A DNA stretch of 64,000 nt. Source: Arabidopsis thaliana. Its lineage: Eukaryota; Streptophyta; Magnoliopsida; Brassicales; Brassicaceae. Made by a program: the position numbers and the translations under genes. The first letter of the stretch is position 1. Each line of letters starts with the position of its first letter. Positions 31,972-42,679 of the stretch are shown here, in pieces. The stretch is taken from the NCBI RefSeq assembly GCF_000001735.4, contig NC_003076.8:10602001-10666000 (forward strand). The letters are read 5' to 3'. The notes below the pieces were generated by a model that was given only the letters and a program-made list of their open reading frames with translations, searched no databases and had not been told where the DNA came from.

Positions 31972-33313
31972 TGACTGGAGAAGTATTTGTTCAGCTAGAT
32001 CTCTAGTTTGTAAAAGACTTATTAAAAGAGTCGGTTCAGGGGCTTCCATCTCTGTTCAACTATTGACCTATCTTTAAAAGTTCAAAATCTGATAGATAGC
32101 CGGTCAAATTTTTGGAACATTGATCTCTTGAAAGAGCTCTTTGACCCGGATGATGTCCAGCTAATAAGTGCACTGCACTTGGATGCGTCAACAAGGGAGG
32201 ATTTTTCGGGTTGGCATTTCACAAAAAACGGAATCTATACAGTTAAATCCGGCTACCATACAGCACATATGGATATCTTGGGAAATAACTCCTCTTCTAT
32301 TGGCCCAGAGATCAAAGTTATGAAAGCACAAGTGTGGAAAGTGCAATGTCCGCCTAAGTTGCGCCATTTTTTATGGCAAATATTAGCAGGCTGCGTGCAA
32401 GTAACAGAGAATTTACGGAAAAGAGGAATAAATTGTGATTCAGGATGTGTCAGATGTGGCACTATAGAGGAAACAATAAATCATACTTTTTTTCAGTGTC
32501 ATCTGGCAAGACAAATATGGGCTCTTTCAAAGATTCCTACGGTCCCAGGGGTTTTTCCCACTTCTTCAATTTATGCAAATTTGGATCATTTATTCTCAAG
32601 AATCCCTTCAGAATTTGATTCATCCGCATATCCATAGATTATTTGGTATATTTGGAAAGTAAGGAATGAAAAAGTGTTTGAAAATGTGGATAAGGACCCG
32701 CTAGACGTGTTATGTCTAGCTGAAAAAGAGGCTCATTTATGGCAGTTAGCTCAAGTAGAGTTCAATACTAAAAGCCTAGTCTCCATATCAATCGGAAAAC
32801 CAACTCCGGGTGAGGGATATCTCACAAGACATTGTGTACTGTGGCTTTCGTTGTTTTGTGGACGGTTCATGAAAAGAAAACGACAAGTTTTCATGTCTAG
32901 GTTGGTTTTGTACTTCATTTAATGGAGGTACGTCAACAATGGGAGCTGCTAAGCTACGTAGAAGTCTTTCTCCTCTCAATACCAAAGTCGAAGCTCTACT
33001 CTGGGCAATGAAGTGTATGATTGGTGCCGGCAACCAAGAAGTAGCTTTTTTAACAAAGTGTTCAGACCTGGTGAAGATGGTGTCTTCCCCAACCGAATGG
33101 CCAGCATTTTCAGCGTATTTGGAGGAGTTTCAGAGCGACAAAGAAGAGTTCACTTCTTTTTCTTTATCTTTAATTTCTCGTAATGTAAATGTTAAGGCGG
33201 ACAATTTGGCACAAAAAGTTTGTGCTGAACCGCTTCATATCACGTATGTAAACAACTTCCCTCAAGATTGACTCGTTTGAGTCCTAACTAATATCTGTTG
33301 ATTAAAAAAAAAG
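31972..33313 (+). mobile_element. 5'-truncated LINE with 12-bp target duplication
   Basis: The element lies exactly between two copies of TTGATGTACTTG (31960-31971 and 33314-33325) and ends in a run of 9 As. It carries only the 3' third of a LINE. The perfect target duplication shows a comparatively undisturbed insertion and fixes both ends. Confidence 0.9.
32056..33271 (+). pseudogene. LINE zf-RVT and RNase H domains, broken
   Basis: The first frame (to 32637) has FSGWHFTKNGIYTVKSGY, then the zinc-binding core CPPKLRHFLWQILAG, GCVRCGTIEETINHTFFQC and HLARQIWAL. It stops at TAG 32635-32637, where Trp is expected, and stays open in the same frame after it (IIWYIWKVRNEKVFENV) until about 32850. 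The RNase H domain begins in a different frame with VDGS, then TGA 32870-32872 (Trp expected), KENDKFSCLGWF, and runs to 33271 (NTKVEALLWAMKC with catalytic Glu, then VNVKADNLAQK). Confidence 0.85.
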
Positions 33314-33325
33314 TTGATGTACTTG

Positions 33326-34440
33326 ATGATTTGATAGCTCCGTATACATGTATGATCATAACGTCTCGACTGTCACATGTTGTGGAGCATAACATCTGTT
33401 CCCGACCCATGGTTCACACCCTTAAACGGTATATAGGTTACGGTATATAGGTTATTTAAGAAAATTCTAAAAAAACTTGGCAATTGACTAAAGTAGTAGT
33501 TTCGTTTCTTTATTTGTTTTGGTTTATATGTAAGCAAATAAATGTTCAATTAATTCTTGATGTGTTTTGTGCTTACGCGTAACTTGTCGTTGTGGTCTTT
33601 TACTCGTCGTGAAATTAAGCCTTATGTTTGGAGCAATGTAAAAGGTAGAACCGGTTCTTACTCCAACCAGAATTAGGTTGACTTTGAAAATTTCAAATAC
33701 GACAATGACCGAGTTTTTGGAAGTCCATTTTTGTTAGAAAATCATGTTAATTATGTTAGTTGAGTCATTTAAATAATTCATGCAGATTTGACTCTTTTGC
33801 ATTGGCAGATTTCTATTTTTACTGTTCTGTTCTTTAAAAATTGTTAATTAAAAGCAATAGGCAAGAAAGCGCTATGATCTAAGCGGATGGTAACATAATG
33901 CTTAGTGTCTAAAACGTTTAATCGAGGTTTAGACAATTTTAGATGGTTCAAGCATTTATAATATAAATATTATTAATATAATTTTGTATATAAATATTAT
34001 ATAAAATATCTAGTAAGAAATAAATATGTTAAATCGTAAGCAAAAATTAAAAAAAAAATATTCATTTAAGTATATTAAACAGTATATGAACATTTATAAC
34101 TATTTATATAAATATAAATTTAGTTGAAAACTAGAAAAAATACACTAAAACAAGATATATACAATTTTAAGCGGGTTAAAAAATTGTCTAGGCTTCGCAT
34201 GAACGCGTAGCACCTAGTCGGGACCTAGACGACTACGTAAACCGCTTTTTAAAACATTGATTGAATGTCTCAATAAAAAAAAATGCTTGGAACCTTTGAA
34301 TTTTTATTGCCGCCTTGAGTGGATAGAATGTTTGCAAGGGAAAAATTATAAACTAAAAAATTAGACCATTTGTTTTATTTAAAAGTTAAAAGCTAATTCA
34401 ATTCATGTTTAAAACAAAGTAGCACTAGTTAATGTTGTAA
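33326..34440. other. Upstream region of acidic gene copy 2, with a repeat-like insert
   Basis: Sequence from about 33550 resembles the region upstream of copy 1 from about 8140 (GTGTTTTGTG, TTGTCGTTGTGGTC-like and AATGTAAAAGGTAGAAC words). Between about 33885 and 34265 lies AT-rich sequence with no counterpart upstream of copy 1. It ends in CCTAGTCGGGACCTAGACGACTACG and AAAACATTGA, which looks like a small inserted element, but I could not define its ends. Confidence 0.4.
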
Positions 34441-34449
34441 TCTGTAATA

Positions 34450-34604
34450 CTTGGTCAAGGTTGGAGGAAGTCAAAGTCTTGGTGCCAAAATTAGCGAGTA
34501 GGATAATTGAGAGCACACTAATGTAATAATATAATGGGGCCCTAATGTAGTTGATCAATATTAAATGATGCAAGTGGTGGTTTCATGGACCGTGTTTATA
34601 TAAG
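34450..34604 (+). promoter_or_regulatory. Conserved promoter block and TATA box of acidic gene copy 2
   Basis: TTGGTCAAGGTTGG, GAAGTCAAAGTCTTGGTGCC and AATTAGCGAGTAGG repeat the block found at 8752-8811. GATGCAAGTGGTGG follows as in copy 1, then TTTATATAAG at 34595-34604, about 86 bases before the ATG. Spacing between the block and the TATA box is also similar. Confidence 0.55.
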
Positions 34605-34689
34605 TGTGCATAAAAAACACAAAAGAGCTCAATTCACGATTTGGGAGAAAGAACTAAAAACACCAAGAAAATAAAAAAAGAGAAAGAGG

Positions 34690-35136
34690 ATGGAGAAAGA
34701 GTTACATGAATCCAAGGTGGCTACTTACACCGAAAGAGGCATTGGATCACACGACTCATCGCCTGAAAAGGAGAAGGAAAAATCTCATAAGCATAGAGGA
34801 TTATTCCACCTCCATCACTCAAAAGATGAGAAAGATGGAGACAAAAAGAAAGAAGGATCAAAGAGAGAGAAGATAGCTGCAGCAATGGTTGGTCTTGGAG
34901 CCACTTTTATGAAGAAGAAGCACAAAGGTGGTGGAAAAAAGGAAAAAAGAGGAGGAGGAGGAGGAAAAGAGGAAGAAGGAGGAGGAGAAGAGGAGGGAGA
35001 AGAAGAAGAGGAGTCGTCTTCATCGGAGGAGGAAGAAGAAGAAGAAGAAGGAGGAGGTGGTGGTGGAGATGAAGAAGAGGGAGGAGGCAAGTTTAGTGCT
35101 TTCATTACAATGATCGCCGAAGCCTTTGAAGAATGA
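34690..35136 (+). CDS. Small acidic Glu/Gly-rich protein, copy 2 (function unknown)
   Basis: An intact 148-residue frame. The N-terminus (MEKELHESKVATYTERGIG, DSSPEKEKEKSHKHRGLFHL), the segment SKREKIAAAMVGLGAT and the C-terminus GGKFSAFITMIAEAFEE match copy 1 at 8952. The middle (about residues 78-130) is Gly, Glu and Ser repeats encoded by GGA, GAG and GAA triplets and is longer than in copy 1, as expected of slippage in triplet runs. There is no signal peptide or transmembrane segment. The near-identical ends in spite of divergent flanks suggest selection. By memory it may be the glycine-rich protein gene next to AN3 in A. thaliana (AT5G28630). Its role is unknown. Confidence 0.8.
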   Translation: MEKELHESKVATYTERGIGSHDSSPEKEKEKSHKHRGLFHLHHSKDEKDGDKKKEGSKREKIAAAMVGLGATFMKKKHKGGGKKEKRGGGGGKEEEGGGEEEGEEEEESSSSEEEEEEEEGGGGGGDEEEGGGKFSAFITMIAEAFEE

Positions 35137-35835
35137 AAATTTAATTTGTGATCACTTTCTTGTCATTTTTTTTTTTTTCAAATTTGCTATCAAATTATAG
35201 CATTTGTAATGTTTTATATGGGATGTTGAATTGAAAAGTTATTTTCTGTATAATCTTTTGATATGTATTTTTGAAAGGAACTCAATATATGGAGTTTTTC
35301 TTGTGGCAATAGATAAAAGAAATATGTTATATAAAAATGCAACTTCGTGACGACCTGTTCGAATCTTCAGCACTAATAAGACAGCCGTTTGTTTTATGTT
35401 ATTGGATCGCAATATTAGATTTTAGCTTTCTATGCTAATTAAAAATCTACTTTTGTGGAGTTGATCAATAAATTGGGTGCAATAGTCTACTTTTGTAGGT
35501 CTCTCGTTACCTTGTAGGTTGAAGCCTCAAGTTTCTAATCTAATTTTGGTTGACTTAAAGATCTATTTTCAAGTCTGGTTTAATCGATCATATAGACGTG
35601 TAGTTACATAATTGTTTTCATCTGGTTGACATTTTAAGTCTACATGTAATATTTTTGTTTTTTTGAAAAATGATGATGGTTATTATATCAACAATATTCA
35701 CTTATCTTTTTCATATCAACTATTAAGATAATTCCACAATCAGTCGTGTTGGAGATATTGCGATATAGAGGTATGTGATTTGTTTTGAAGTGATTTTCAG
35801 TATCATACGAGTGAAAAATATATATACATCAACCA

Positions 35836-36375
35836 TGCGTTCTTTGCGGTGAACTAGATGAAACTCGTGACCACCTATTCTTTTGCGTGCCCTTTCTCCT
35901 TCGCAGTTTGGTCCTCACTAGCAGGAAAGCTGCTTCGACATCGTTTAACTCCGGATTGGGGTGACACAGTAACGACAATTCAATGTCGTACGTGTGATAA
36001 CCTCCGAGATATTTTGCTTCGTCTTTGCTTCCAAGTTGCTATTTACTTGCTGTGGCGAGAGAGGAATTCACGGATCCATGGCAACGACTCCACTACATCG
36101 GCTCAACTAATCCGGAATGGCGAGAAATTCATTCGCAACAGAATTTCATCACTTGACTACTCCTCCACCCCTCGTTTGCGTCTGTTATTCCAACGGTGAC
36201 TCATGGTCCGACCATAGCTGCAGGAAAACCAAATACGTCCACTATTCTTTGCTCGTGGTTTTTGTTCTGTTTTCTTACACTCTTATTCTTTACAAACCTG
36301 GTTTTTTGCTAGGTCTTTTTATTCTTTTGTAAATATTCTTTTGGTTTGATATATAAATTACACATTTAAACAAAA
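35836..36375 (+). pseudogene. Short 5'-truncated LINE fragment (zf-RVT tail)
   Basis: It begins inside the zinc-binding domain (CVLCGELDETRDHLFF), has one frameshift, then continues FSFAVWSSLAGKLLRHRL and LCFQVAIYLLWRERNSRIHG to 36199. It ends about 36375 after a short A run. AAATATATATACATCAA precedes it and AAATATATATATAGATCAA follows it, a probable though AT-rich target duplication. The rest of the LINE is absent. Confidence 0.8.
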
Positions 36376-36496
36376 AAATATATATATAGATCAAAAATCT
36401 CGTAGTAATATTTAGAACAAAGACGGTAAATCTTTCAACTTTTTCAGAATTGTACCGACCGTTAAACGAATTCCCTGATCGAAAATGGGTGTAGAC

Positions 36497-36642
36497 TATT
36501 GGGATAAGGTTGAATATACTCTTGATATGTTTTATTTCCTATAATTTAGGAGTTTGGGTTTATCACATATAATGATCCTCTTGTATAAATACACAATGTT
36601 CGTGAGTTAATAAAGTAAGTTAGTTCAATACCTTCTTCTACA
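36497..36642 (+). repeat. Copia 5' LTR, 146 bp
   Basis: It starts TATTGGGATAAGG and ends CTTCTACA. GTATAAATACAC is a good TATA box and AATAAAG a possible polyadenylation signal. It is very short for an LTR but similar in scale to small copia families. Confidence 0.92.
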
Positions 36643-36656
36643 TGGTATCAAAGAGC
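36643..36656 (+). other. Copia primer-binding site (initiator tRNA-Met type)
   Basis: TGGTATCAAAGAGC directly follows the 5' LTR. It matches the usual copia primer site TGGTATCAGAGC except for one inserted or changed base region. Confidence 0.85.
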
Positions 36657-36723
36657 AAACAAAACCTTAAAACTCCTAAATATTTTCGTTAGTTTTGTTT
36701 CTTACGTGTTAATTAAGAAAGTC

Positions 36724-39700
36724 ATGGCTGGTGACGATGTACTCGCTACAGCTGGACAAACTGTTGCGCTTGTTGCGCAACCTTCTACGGCGGCTGTGTC
36801 GCCTTACACCTTGGCTAGCTCCGACATTCCATGGACGATGATTTCCTCTGTTCTTTTGAACGGAGAAAACTACATTGAATGGTCTGAAGAGATGTTGAAT
36901 GCTCTTCAAGCTAAAAGAAAAACAGGTTTCATTAATGGCACAATCAAAAAACCGTCCAGTGAAGATCCTAATTTCGATAATTGGAAAGTGGTGAATTCAA
37001 TGATCGTAGGTTGGATTCGGGCTTCGATTGAACCCAAAGTTAAATCTACTGTGACGTTTATTTCCGATGCACATCTTCTATGGGACGAACTACAACAACG
37101 TTTCTCGGTGAGCAACAATGTTCGGGTTCATTACATCAAAGCTCAACTTGCCTCATGTCATCAAGATGGACAAACAGTAATCGATTACTATGGAAGATTG
37201 TGTAATTTGTGGGATGAGTTGAAGAATTATCAAGCAAGTGCGGTTTGTGCTCATGGATCGATAATGTCTGCAATTGTCAAGGAACGAGATAATGAGAAGC
37301 TTCACCAGTTCATAATGGGCCTTGATGATTCAAGATTTGGTGGGCTTTGTACAAGTCTCATTAACATGGATCCGCTGCCTTTCCTTGGCGTTGCTTATTC
37401 CAAAGTAATCAGAGAAGAACAGAGGCTTGGTTCTTCACGGGCTCAAGAACAGCGACAAGAGGCAATCGGTTTTGTTACTCGTCGCGAGAACTCTTCGATA
37501 GCATCTTCTTCTACACAGTCTGAAGTCCAATATGGGAATCATGTTGATTCTTCTATTATCAAGTCTCGTCCTGTTCAGTGTTCTCATTGTGGACGTACGG
37601 GTCATGAGAAGAAAGACTGTTGGTCCATTGTAGGATTTCCAGATTGGTGGACAGATCGTAATGGTGGCGGTCGTAACTCGGGTGGACGCGGTCGTGGCGG
37701 ACGTGGTGCTGGTCGAGGTCGTGGCGGACAAACACCAGTGGCTCACGCAACAAGCGCCAATCCAACTTCTTTCTCGGACTTTACATCGGATCAACTTCAA
37801 GCTCTCTCTCTAATGATTCAAGAGAAAACATCCACCGGCACCTCTGATAAGTTGTCTGCTAAGACGATGCTTTGCAATGTTATTTTTGACACAGGGGCTT
37901 CTCACCATATGACTGGGGGACTTTCTCTTTTGACTAACATCGTCCCTATTACACCTTGTTCTGTGGGTTTTGCGGATGGTAGCAAAACTTTTGCCTTAAG
38001 TATGGGCAGTTTCCCGCTGTCGGAGAAACTTACATTAACCAATGTGCTTTATGTACCAACATTGAGTTGCACATTAATTTCAGTCTTTAAACTCGTTAAA
38101 CAAACAAAATGTTTGGCATTGTGTTCTGATACAATCTGTGTTTTATAGGATCCTTTTTCGAAGACTTTGATTGGAAGCAGTGAAGAGCGTGATGGGGTTT
38201 ACTACTTGACGGATGTTGCTACCGCAAAGGTTCACACAGTTAGTGCCTCTTCTAATCAAGCTTTGTGGCATCAACGGTTGGGACATCCAAGTTTTTTAGT
38301 ATTGTCGTCTTTACCTATGGTTTCTTCTTCTGGATCTTCTGTTAGCTCTCGTTCATGTGACGTATGTTTTCGAGCTAAACAAACTCGTGAAGTGTTTCCC
38401 GATAGTATTAATAAAGCTTTGGATTGTTTTTCTTTAATCCATTGTGACGTATGGTGTCCTTATCGTATTCCTTCATCGTGTGGTGCGGTTTATTTTTTGA
38501 CTATTGTTGATGATTTCTCTCGATCAGTATGGACGTATCTCATGCTAGCAAAATCTGAAGTTCGCACTGTTCTCACAAACTTTTTTTGCATATACGGAAA
38601 AGCAGTTTGGCAAAAATGTGAAGGTGGTTCGTAGTGATAATGGAACAGAATTCATGTGTCTCTCATCTTATTTTCGTCAACATGGAATTGTTCATCAAAC
38701 TTCGTGTGTCGGGACTCCACAACAAAAAGGTCGTGTTGAAAGAAAGCATAGACATATTCTTAATGTTGCTCGGGCCTTGTTGTTTCAAGCAAGTCTCCCA
38801 ATTAAATTTTGGGGTGAAGCAGTCTTAACAGCTGCTTATTTGATTAATCGCACTCCCACTTCTCTTCACAATAACCGTTCACCTTATGAAGTTATTTATG
38901 GGGCCAAACCATGTTATGATCAATTACGAGTGTTTGTATCTGCTTGCTACACACACCGTGTTGCACGAGATAAAGACAAATTTGGAGAACGTAGTCGTTT
39001 GTGCATCTTTGTCGGATACCCATTTGGCCAAAAAGGATGGAAAGTTTTCGATATTGAGCAAGATAGGTTTTTCATATCTCGTGATGTCATTTTTCGGGAA
39101 GATGTTTTTCCTTTTGCTGAGAAGCCTACTTCCGCTCCGTCGCTAGCTGTCCCGATAGTCTCTGATTCTGATTGGTGTATGCCTCCAGTAGACAGGGGGA
39201 GTTTCTCGATCACTCCAATTCTGCCTGTTGACGATGACATTGATGTTTCTCGGGTAGGTTCGATTACTCCTTCAATGGAAGCAACCTCTCCGACTCCACC
39301 TTCTGATGAAAATGTAGCTGCTACTCCTAACACGGAATGTGTTATTTCTCCGGTGGCTACTCCGTCTGTTCCTGTTATTACTAAGAGTATAGTTCCCAAC
39401 GTACCCGAACCTGTTGCTGCTCCGACTCCAAGCGTTGTCACCCCTCCGCCTCGTCAAGGCAAGCGTTCGGTTCAGTTACCGGCTCGCCTCAATGATTACG
39501 TCTTATACAATGCAACAAGTGAAGTTTTAACCCATCACGCTCTCTTGTCCTCTAATCGTAAGTCTTCGTCATCGGCCCAAGGTAACTCATTGTATTCGTT
39601 AACAAATTTTATCTCTGATGATAAGTTCTCTGCAGGTCATCGTGCGTACTTAGCCGCGATTACTAGTAATGTTGAGCCTAAGTCTTTCAAGGATGCGGTG

Positions 39701-41209
39701 CGTGTGAAAGTATGGAACGATGCTATGTTTAAAGAGGTCGATGCTCTCGAAATTAATAAGACATGGGATATCGTTGATTTGCCACCAAGAAAGTTAGCTA
39801 TTGGAAGTCAATGGGTGTATAAGACGAAATATAATGCTGATGGTTCCATTGAACGTTACAAAGCTCGTCTTGTTATCCAAGGAAACAAACAAGTTGAAGG
39901 TGAAGACTACAATGAAACTTTTGCACCAATTGTGAAAATGACTACGGTCCGTATTCTTCTTCGTCTTGTTGCCGCTAACTAATGGGAAGTTTATCAAATG
40001 GATGTTCATAATGCATTTCTGCATGGTGATCTTGATGAAGAGGTTTACATGAAGCTTCCTCCTGGATTTCGTCATTCTCACCCCGACAAAGTTTGTCGTC
40101 TTCGGAAGTCATTGTATGGTTTAAAACAAGCTCCTCGGTGTTGGTTTAAGAAGTTGTCTGATGCTCTTTTACGTTTTGGGTTTGTACAAGGCCATGAAGA
40201 TTACTCTTTCTTTTCCTATACACGTAAAGGAATGGAATTTCGTGTGTTAGTTTATGTTGACGATCTCTTGATTTGCGGCAACGATGAGTATATGGTCCAG
40301 AAGTTCATGGAGTACTTAGGGCGTTGTTTCTCCATGAAAGATTTGGGAAAGTTAAAATATTTTCTTGGTATTGAGGTTAGTCGCGGCTCTGATGGTATTT
40401 TTTTTATCACAGCGCAAGTATGCACTTGACATTATATCCGACAGTGGGAACCTGGGATGTCGCCCAGCTTTCACCCCATTAGAACAAAACCATCATTTGG
40501 CCTCTGATGACGGTCCGCTATTTTCCGACCCCAAGCCGTACCGGAGGCTGGTTGGTCGTTTGCTTTATCTTCTTCATACTCGACCCGAATTGAGTTACTC
40601 CGTTCATGTTTTATCTCAGTTCATGCAAGCTCCTCGTGAGGCTCATTTAGCTGCAGCCATTAGAATTGTTCGTTTCTTGAAAGGTTACCAGGTCAAGGGA
40701 TTTTGTTAAAAGCAGATCTGGATTTACAGCTAGATGTTTATTGTGACTCAGATTTTCAGACATGTCCTAAGACCCGACGATCTCTTAGTGCTTATATTGT
40801 GTTACTCGGTGGTTCCCCCATCTCTTGGAAAACAAAGAAGCAGGACACTGTCTCACACTCTTCCGCAGAAGCCGAATATAGAGCTATGTCTGTTGCTCTT
40901 CGTGAAATCAAGTGGCTACGAAAGTTGTTAAAAGAATTGGGTATCGAACACTCTACTCATGTCCGCTTGTTTTGCGATAATAAAGCTGCTCTTCACATTG
41001 CTAAGAATCCGGTTTTCCATGAGCATACAAAACACATTGAGTCTGATTGTCATTCCGTTCGTGATACGGTTCGTGATGGCATCATAACAACACATCATGT
41101 TCGAACAAATGAACAGTTAGCGGACATATTTACCAAGGCACTTGGTCGTTCCCAGTTTCTTTACCTCATTTCCAAGTTAGGTGTTCAGGATCTTCACACT
41201 CCAACGTGA
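36724..41209 (+). pseudogene. Copia gag-pol polyprotein pseudogene
   Basis: Domains in order: gag (VLLNGENYIEWSEEMLNAL); CCHC zinc knuckle CSHCGRTGHEKKDC (about 37579); protease with VIFDTGASHHMTG; GAG-pre-integrase LWHQRLGHPS; integrase with IVDDFSRSVWTYL, VVRSDNGTEF and GTPQQKGRVERKHRH; reverse transcriptase (GSQWVYKTKYNADGS, then YVDDLLICG with an intact catalytic pair); and RNase H (SSAEAEYRAM, CDNKAALHIAKNP). Breaks: TAG at 38146-38148 (Gln or similar expected), a frameshift near 38600 at a T run, TAA at 39980-39982, a frameshift near 40400 in a T run, and another near 40700. I took the ATG at 36724 as start. The copy cannot make an intact polyprotein but is only moderately decayed. Confidence 0.93.
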
Positions 41210-41216
41210 GGGGGAG
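41207..41216 (+). other. Copia polypurine tract
   Basis: GAGGGGGAG immediately precedes the 3' LTR, just past the end of the RNase H frame. Confidence 0.85.
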
Positions 41217-41362
41217 TATTGGGATAAGGTTGAATATACTCTTGATATGTTTTAGTTCCTATAATTTAGGAGTTTGGGTTTATCACATATAATGATCCTC
41301 TTGTATAAATACACAATGTTCGTGAGTTTATAAAGTAAGTTAGTTCAATACTTTCTTCTACA
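41217..41362 (+). repeat. Copia 3' LTR, 146 bp
   Basis: It is identical to the 5' LTR except for three substitutions (TTTATTTCC/TTTAGTTCC, GAGTTAATA/GAGTTTATA and ATACCTTC/ATACTTTC). It keeps the TA start and CA end. Confidence 0.92.
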
Positions 41363-41369
41363 TAGACCA

Positions 41370-42640
41370 TGGTGATGACTGTTATAAAACGATCTCTCTT
41401 TACTTCAATCAATCTCAATGAAATGAACAACGTCTTCAACACAAACACACACGCAACTTGAGAATCAGAATCAACACGGAAGTAAATGTAAACAAGAGGC
41501 GAGTTTGTTAACCCGGTTCAGCTGATCGGTGTGATCAAGCTTACGTCCGGAGCCGAATCAATCCGGCAAATTCACTATCAAGAAGTGTTTTGCTCAAAAC
41601 CAGAGCTTACAATGTCAACAATGGTGGATCAATCTCTCTCTCTCTGCTCTCTCTCTCACTTGAATACAAGAACAAAGAAGAAGATACAAAGAATGAGAAT
41701 ATAAGCGATGATTCACAACAGAATCTTGTTAAGTAACAGAAACCCTCCACTGCAGTTAGAGACTCTCTGATCCTTCAACTTTGCTGAACCGGTTTTAACC
41801 ACTCCACTAACCAGCAATAACCAGACTCAATTCTCAAAGATCCAATTGAACCATTAAACCAATGAGAAATTGAATCATAACCATTACAGGTTTTAACAAT
41901 GGCGGTCATAACGTTATAAGTGATATCAGAAATTAATTTAGACGAATGTGAAGTGATATGGGTTCATATTGTTGGAGGTAACTATATGATTCACATCAAC
42001 TCTGGGTTTTTTAAAATAGTCGTGCATGTGGAGATGAAGAAAATAACTAATTTGGTCGCTTATATCACGTAAAAGAAACTATGTTTTCATCGAGATAAAA
42101 CGATTTATGATATCTACTTATTAGGAAGTGATTTATAATAAAAAAAATTTACATAAGTTGATGAAAAAAGAATTGGTCTCATAGTTTGTTAAAGTGAGAT
42201 ATGGTTTCTACCGTTTGTCTTTTCAATCGTTTTTGGACCAAACTATTGTTAATGGGAGCAACCAAACCGCACAGCAGTTGGTTTCGGTTTAGATTATGCA
42301 GTTCAGTTTTGAAAAAAAAAAAAACTGAAATGAAGAAACCGAAGAAGAAAAAGAGAAAGAGATGGAGATATTTGAGAGAGAAGTAGAAAGAAGCTCAAAA
42401 TTCATTATCCACTTCTTCATATTTCAACATCTCTCCATTGAACTCCAAAATTGAGGAACAAATTTCTTGTTTTCGAGATGAACAAAATGCAAAAAAAAAC
42501 TCATAGATTCAAACTAAAGATACTCTAAGTTTACAAGATTTATTTATAAATAGTAACCAAAACGTAAGAAAAATGAGATTTTGAGAAAACTGCTAAAGAC
42601 GGCCGCAAAATTAGGTTTGCAGAAAAGGATACACAGGTTG
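41370..42640. other. Intergenic with an LTR-like stretch at about 41390-41930
   Basis: Read on the minus strand, about 41930-41390 has features of an LTR: GCTTATATTCTC as possible TATA, a CT/GA-rich leader, CCGGTTCAGC, ACCGGGTTAACAAACTCG and TTTACATTTACTTCC. I could not define ends or a target duplication. The remainder (41930-42640) is AT-rich with a purine-rich stretch near 42330-42390 and no supportable gene. Confidence 0.3.
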
Positions 42641-42679
42641 AAGATGACTGGAAAATTACAATTATATCCTCCATCGAAT

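Larger units (their letters stand above)
36497..41362 (+). mobile_element. Ty1/copia retrotransposon, 4866 bp, complete structure
   Basis: It is flanked by TAGAC (36492-36496 and 41363-41367), with 146-bp LTRs at both ends, an initiator-tRNA-Met primer site, a gag-pol reading region and a polypurine tract. Domain order protease, integrase, reverse transcriptase, RNase H is that of Ty1/copia. The two LTRs differ at three positions I can count, about 2 percent. The LTRs start TATTGGG and end TCTACA, so the outer dinucleotides are TA...CA instead of TG...CA. Stops and frameshifts disable it. Confidence 0.93.

Noticed and set aside
34815-35105. Ser/Pro-rich protein on the minus strand opposite acidic gene copy 2 (also 8987-9391)
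   Set aside because: These are antisense images of GAG/GAA/GGA triplet runs; the plus-strand frames are conserved between the copies and have a promoter.
37435-37800. Open frames on the minus strand within the copia element
   Set aside because: They are shadows of the gag zinc knuckle and Gly/Arg-rich region on the plus strand.
41390-41930. A second solo LTR, minus orientation
   Set aside because: Promoter-like and leader-like features exist but I could not find defined ends or a target duplication, so it is noted only as an LTR-like stretch.
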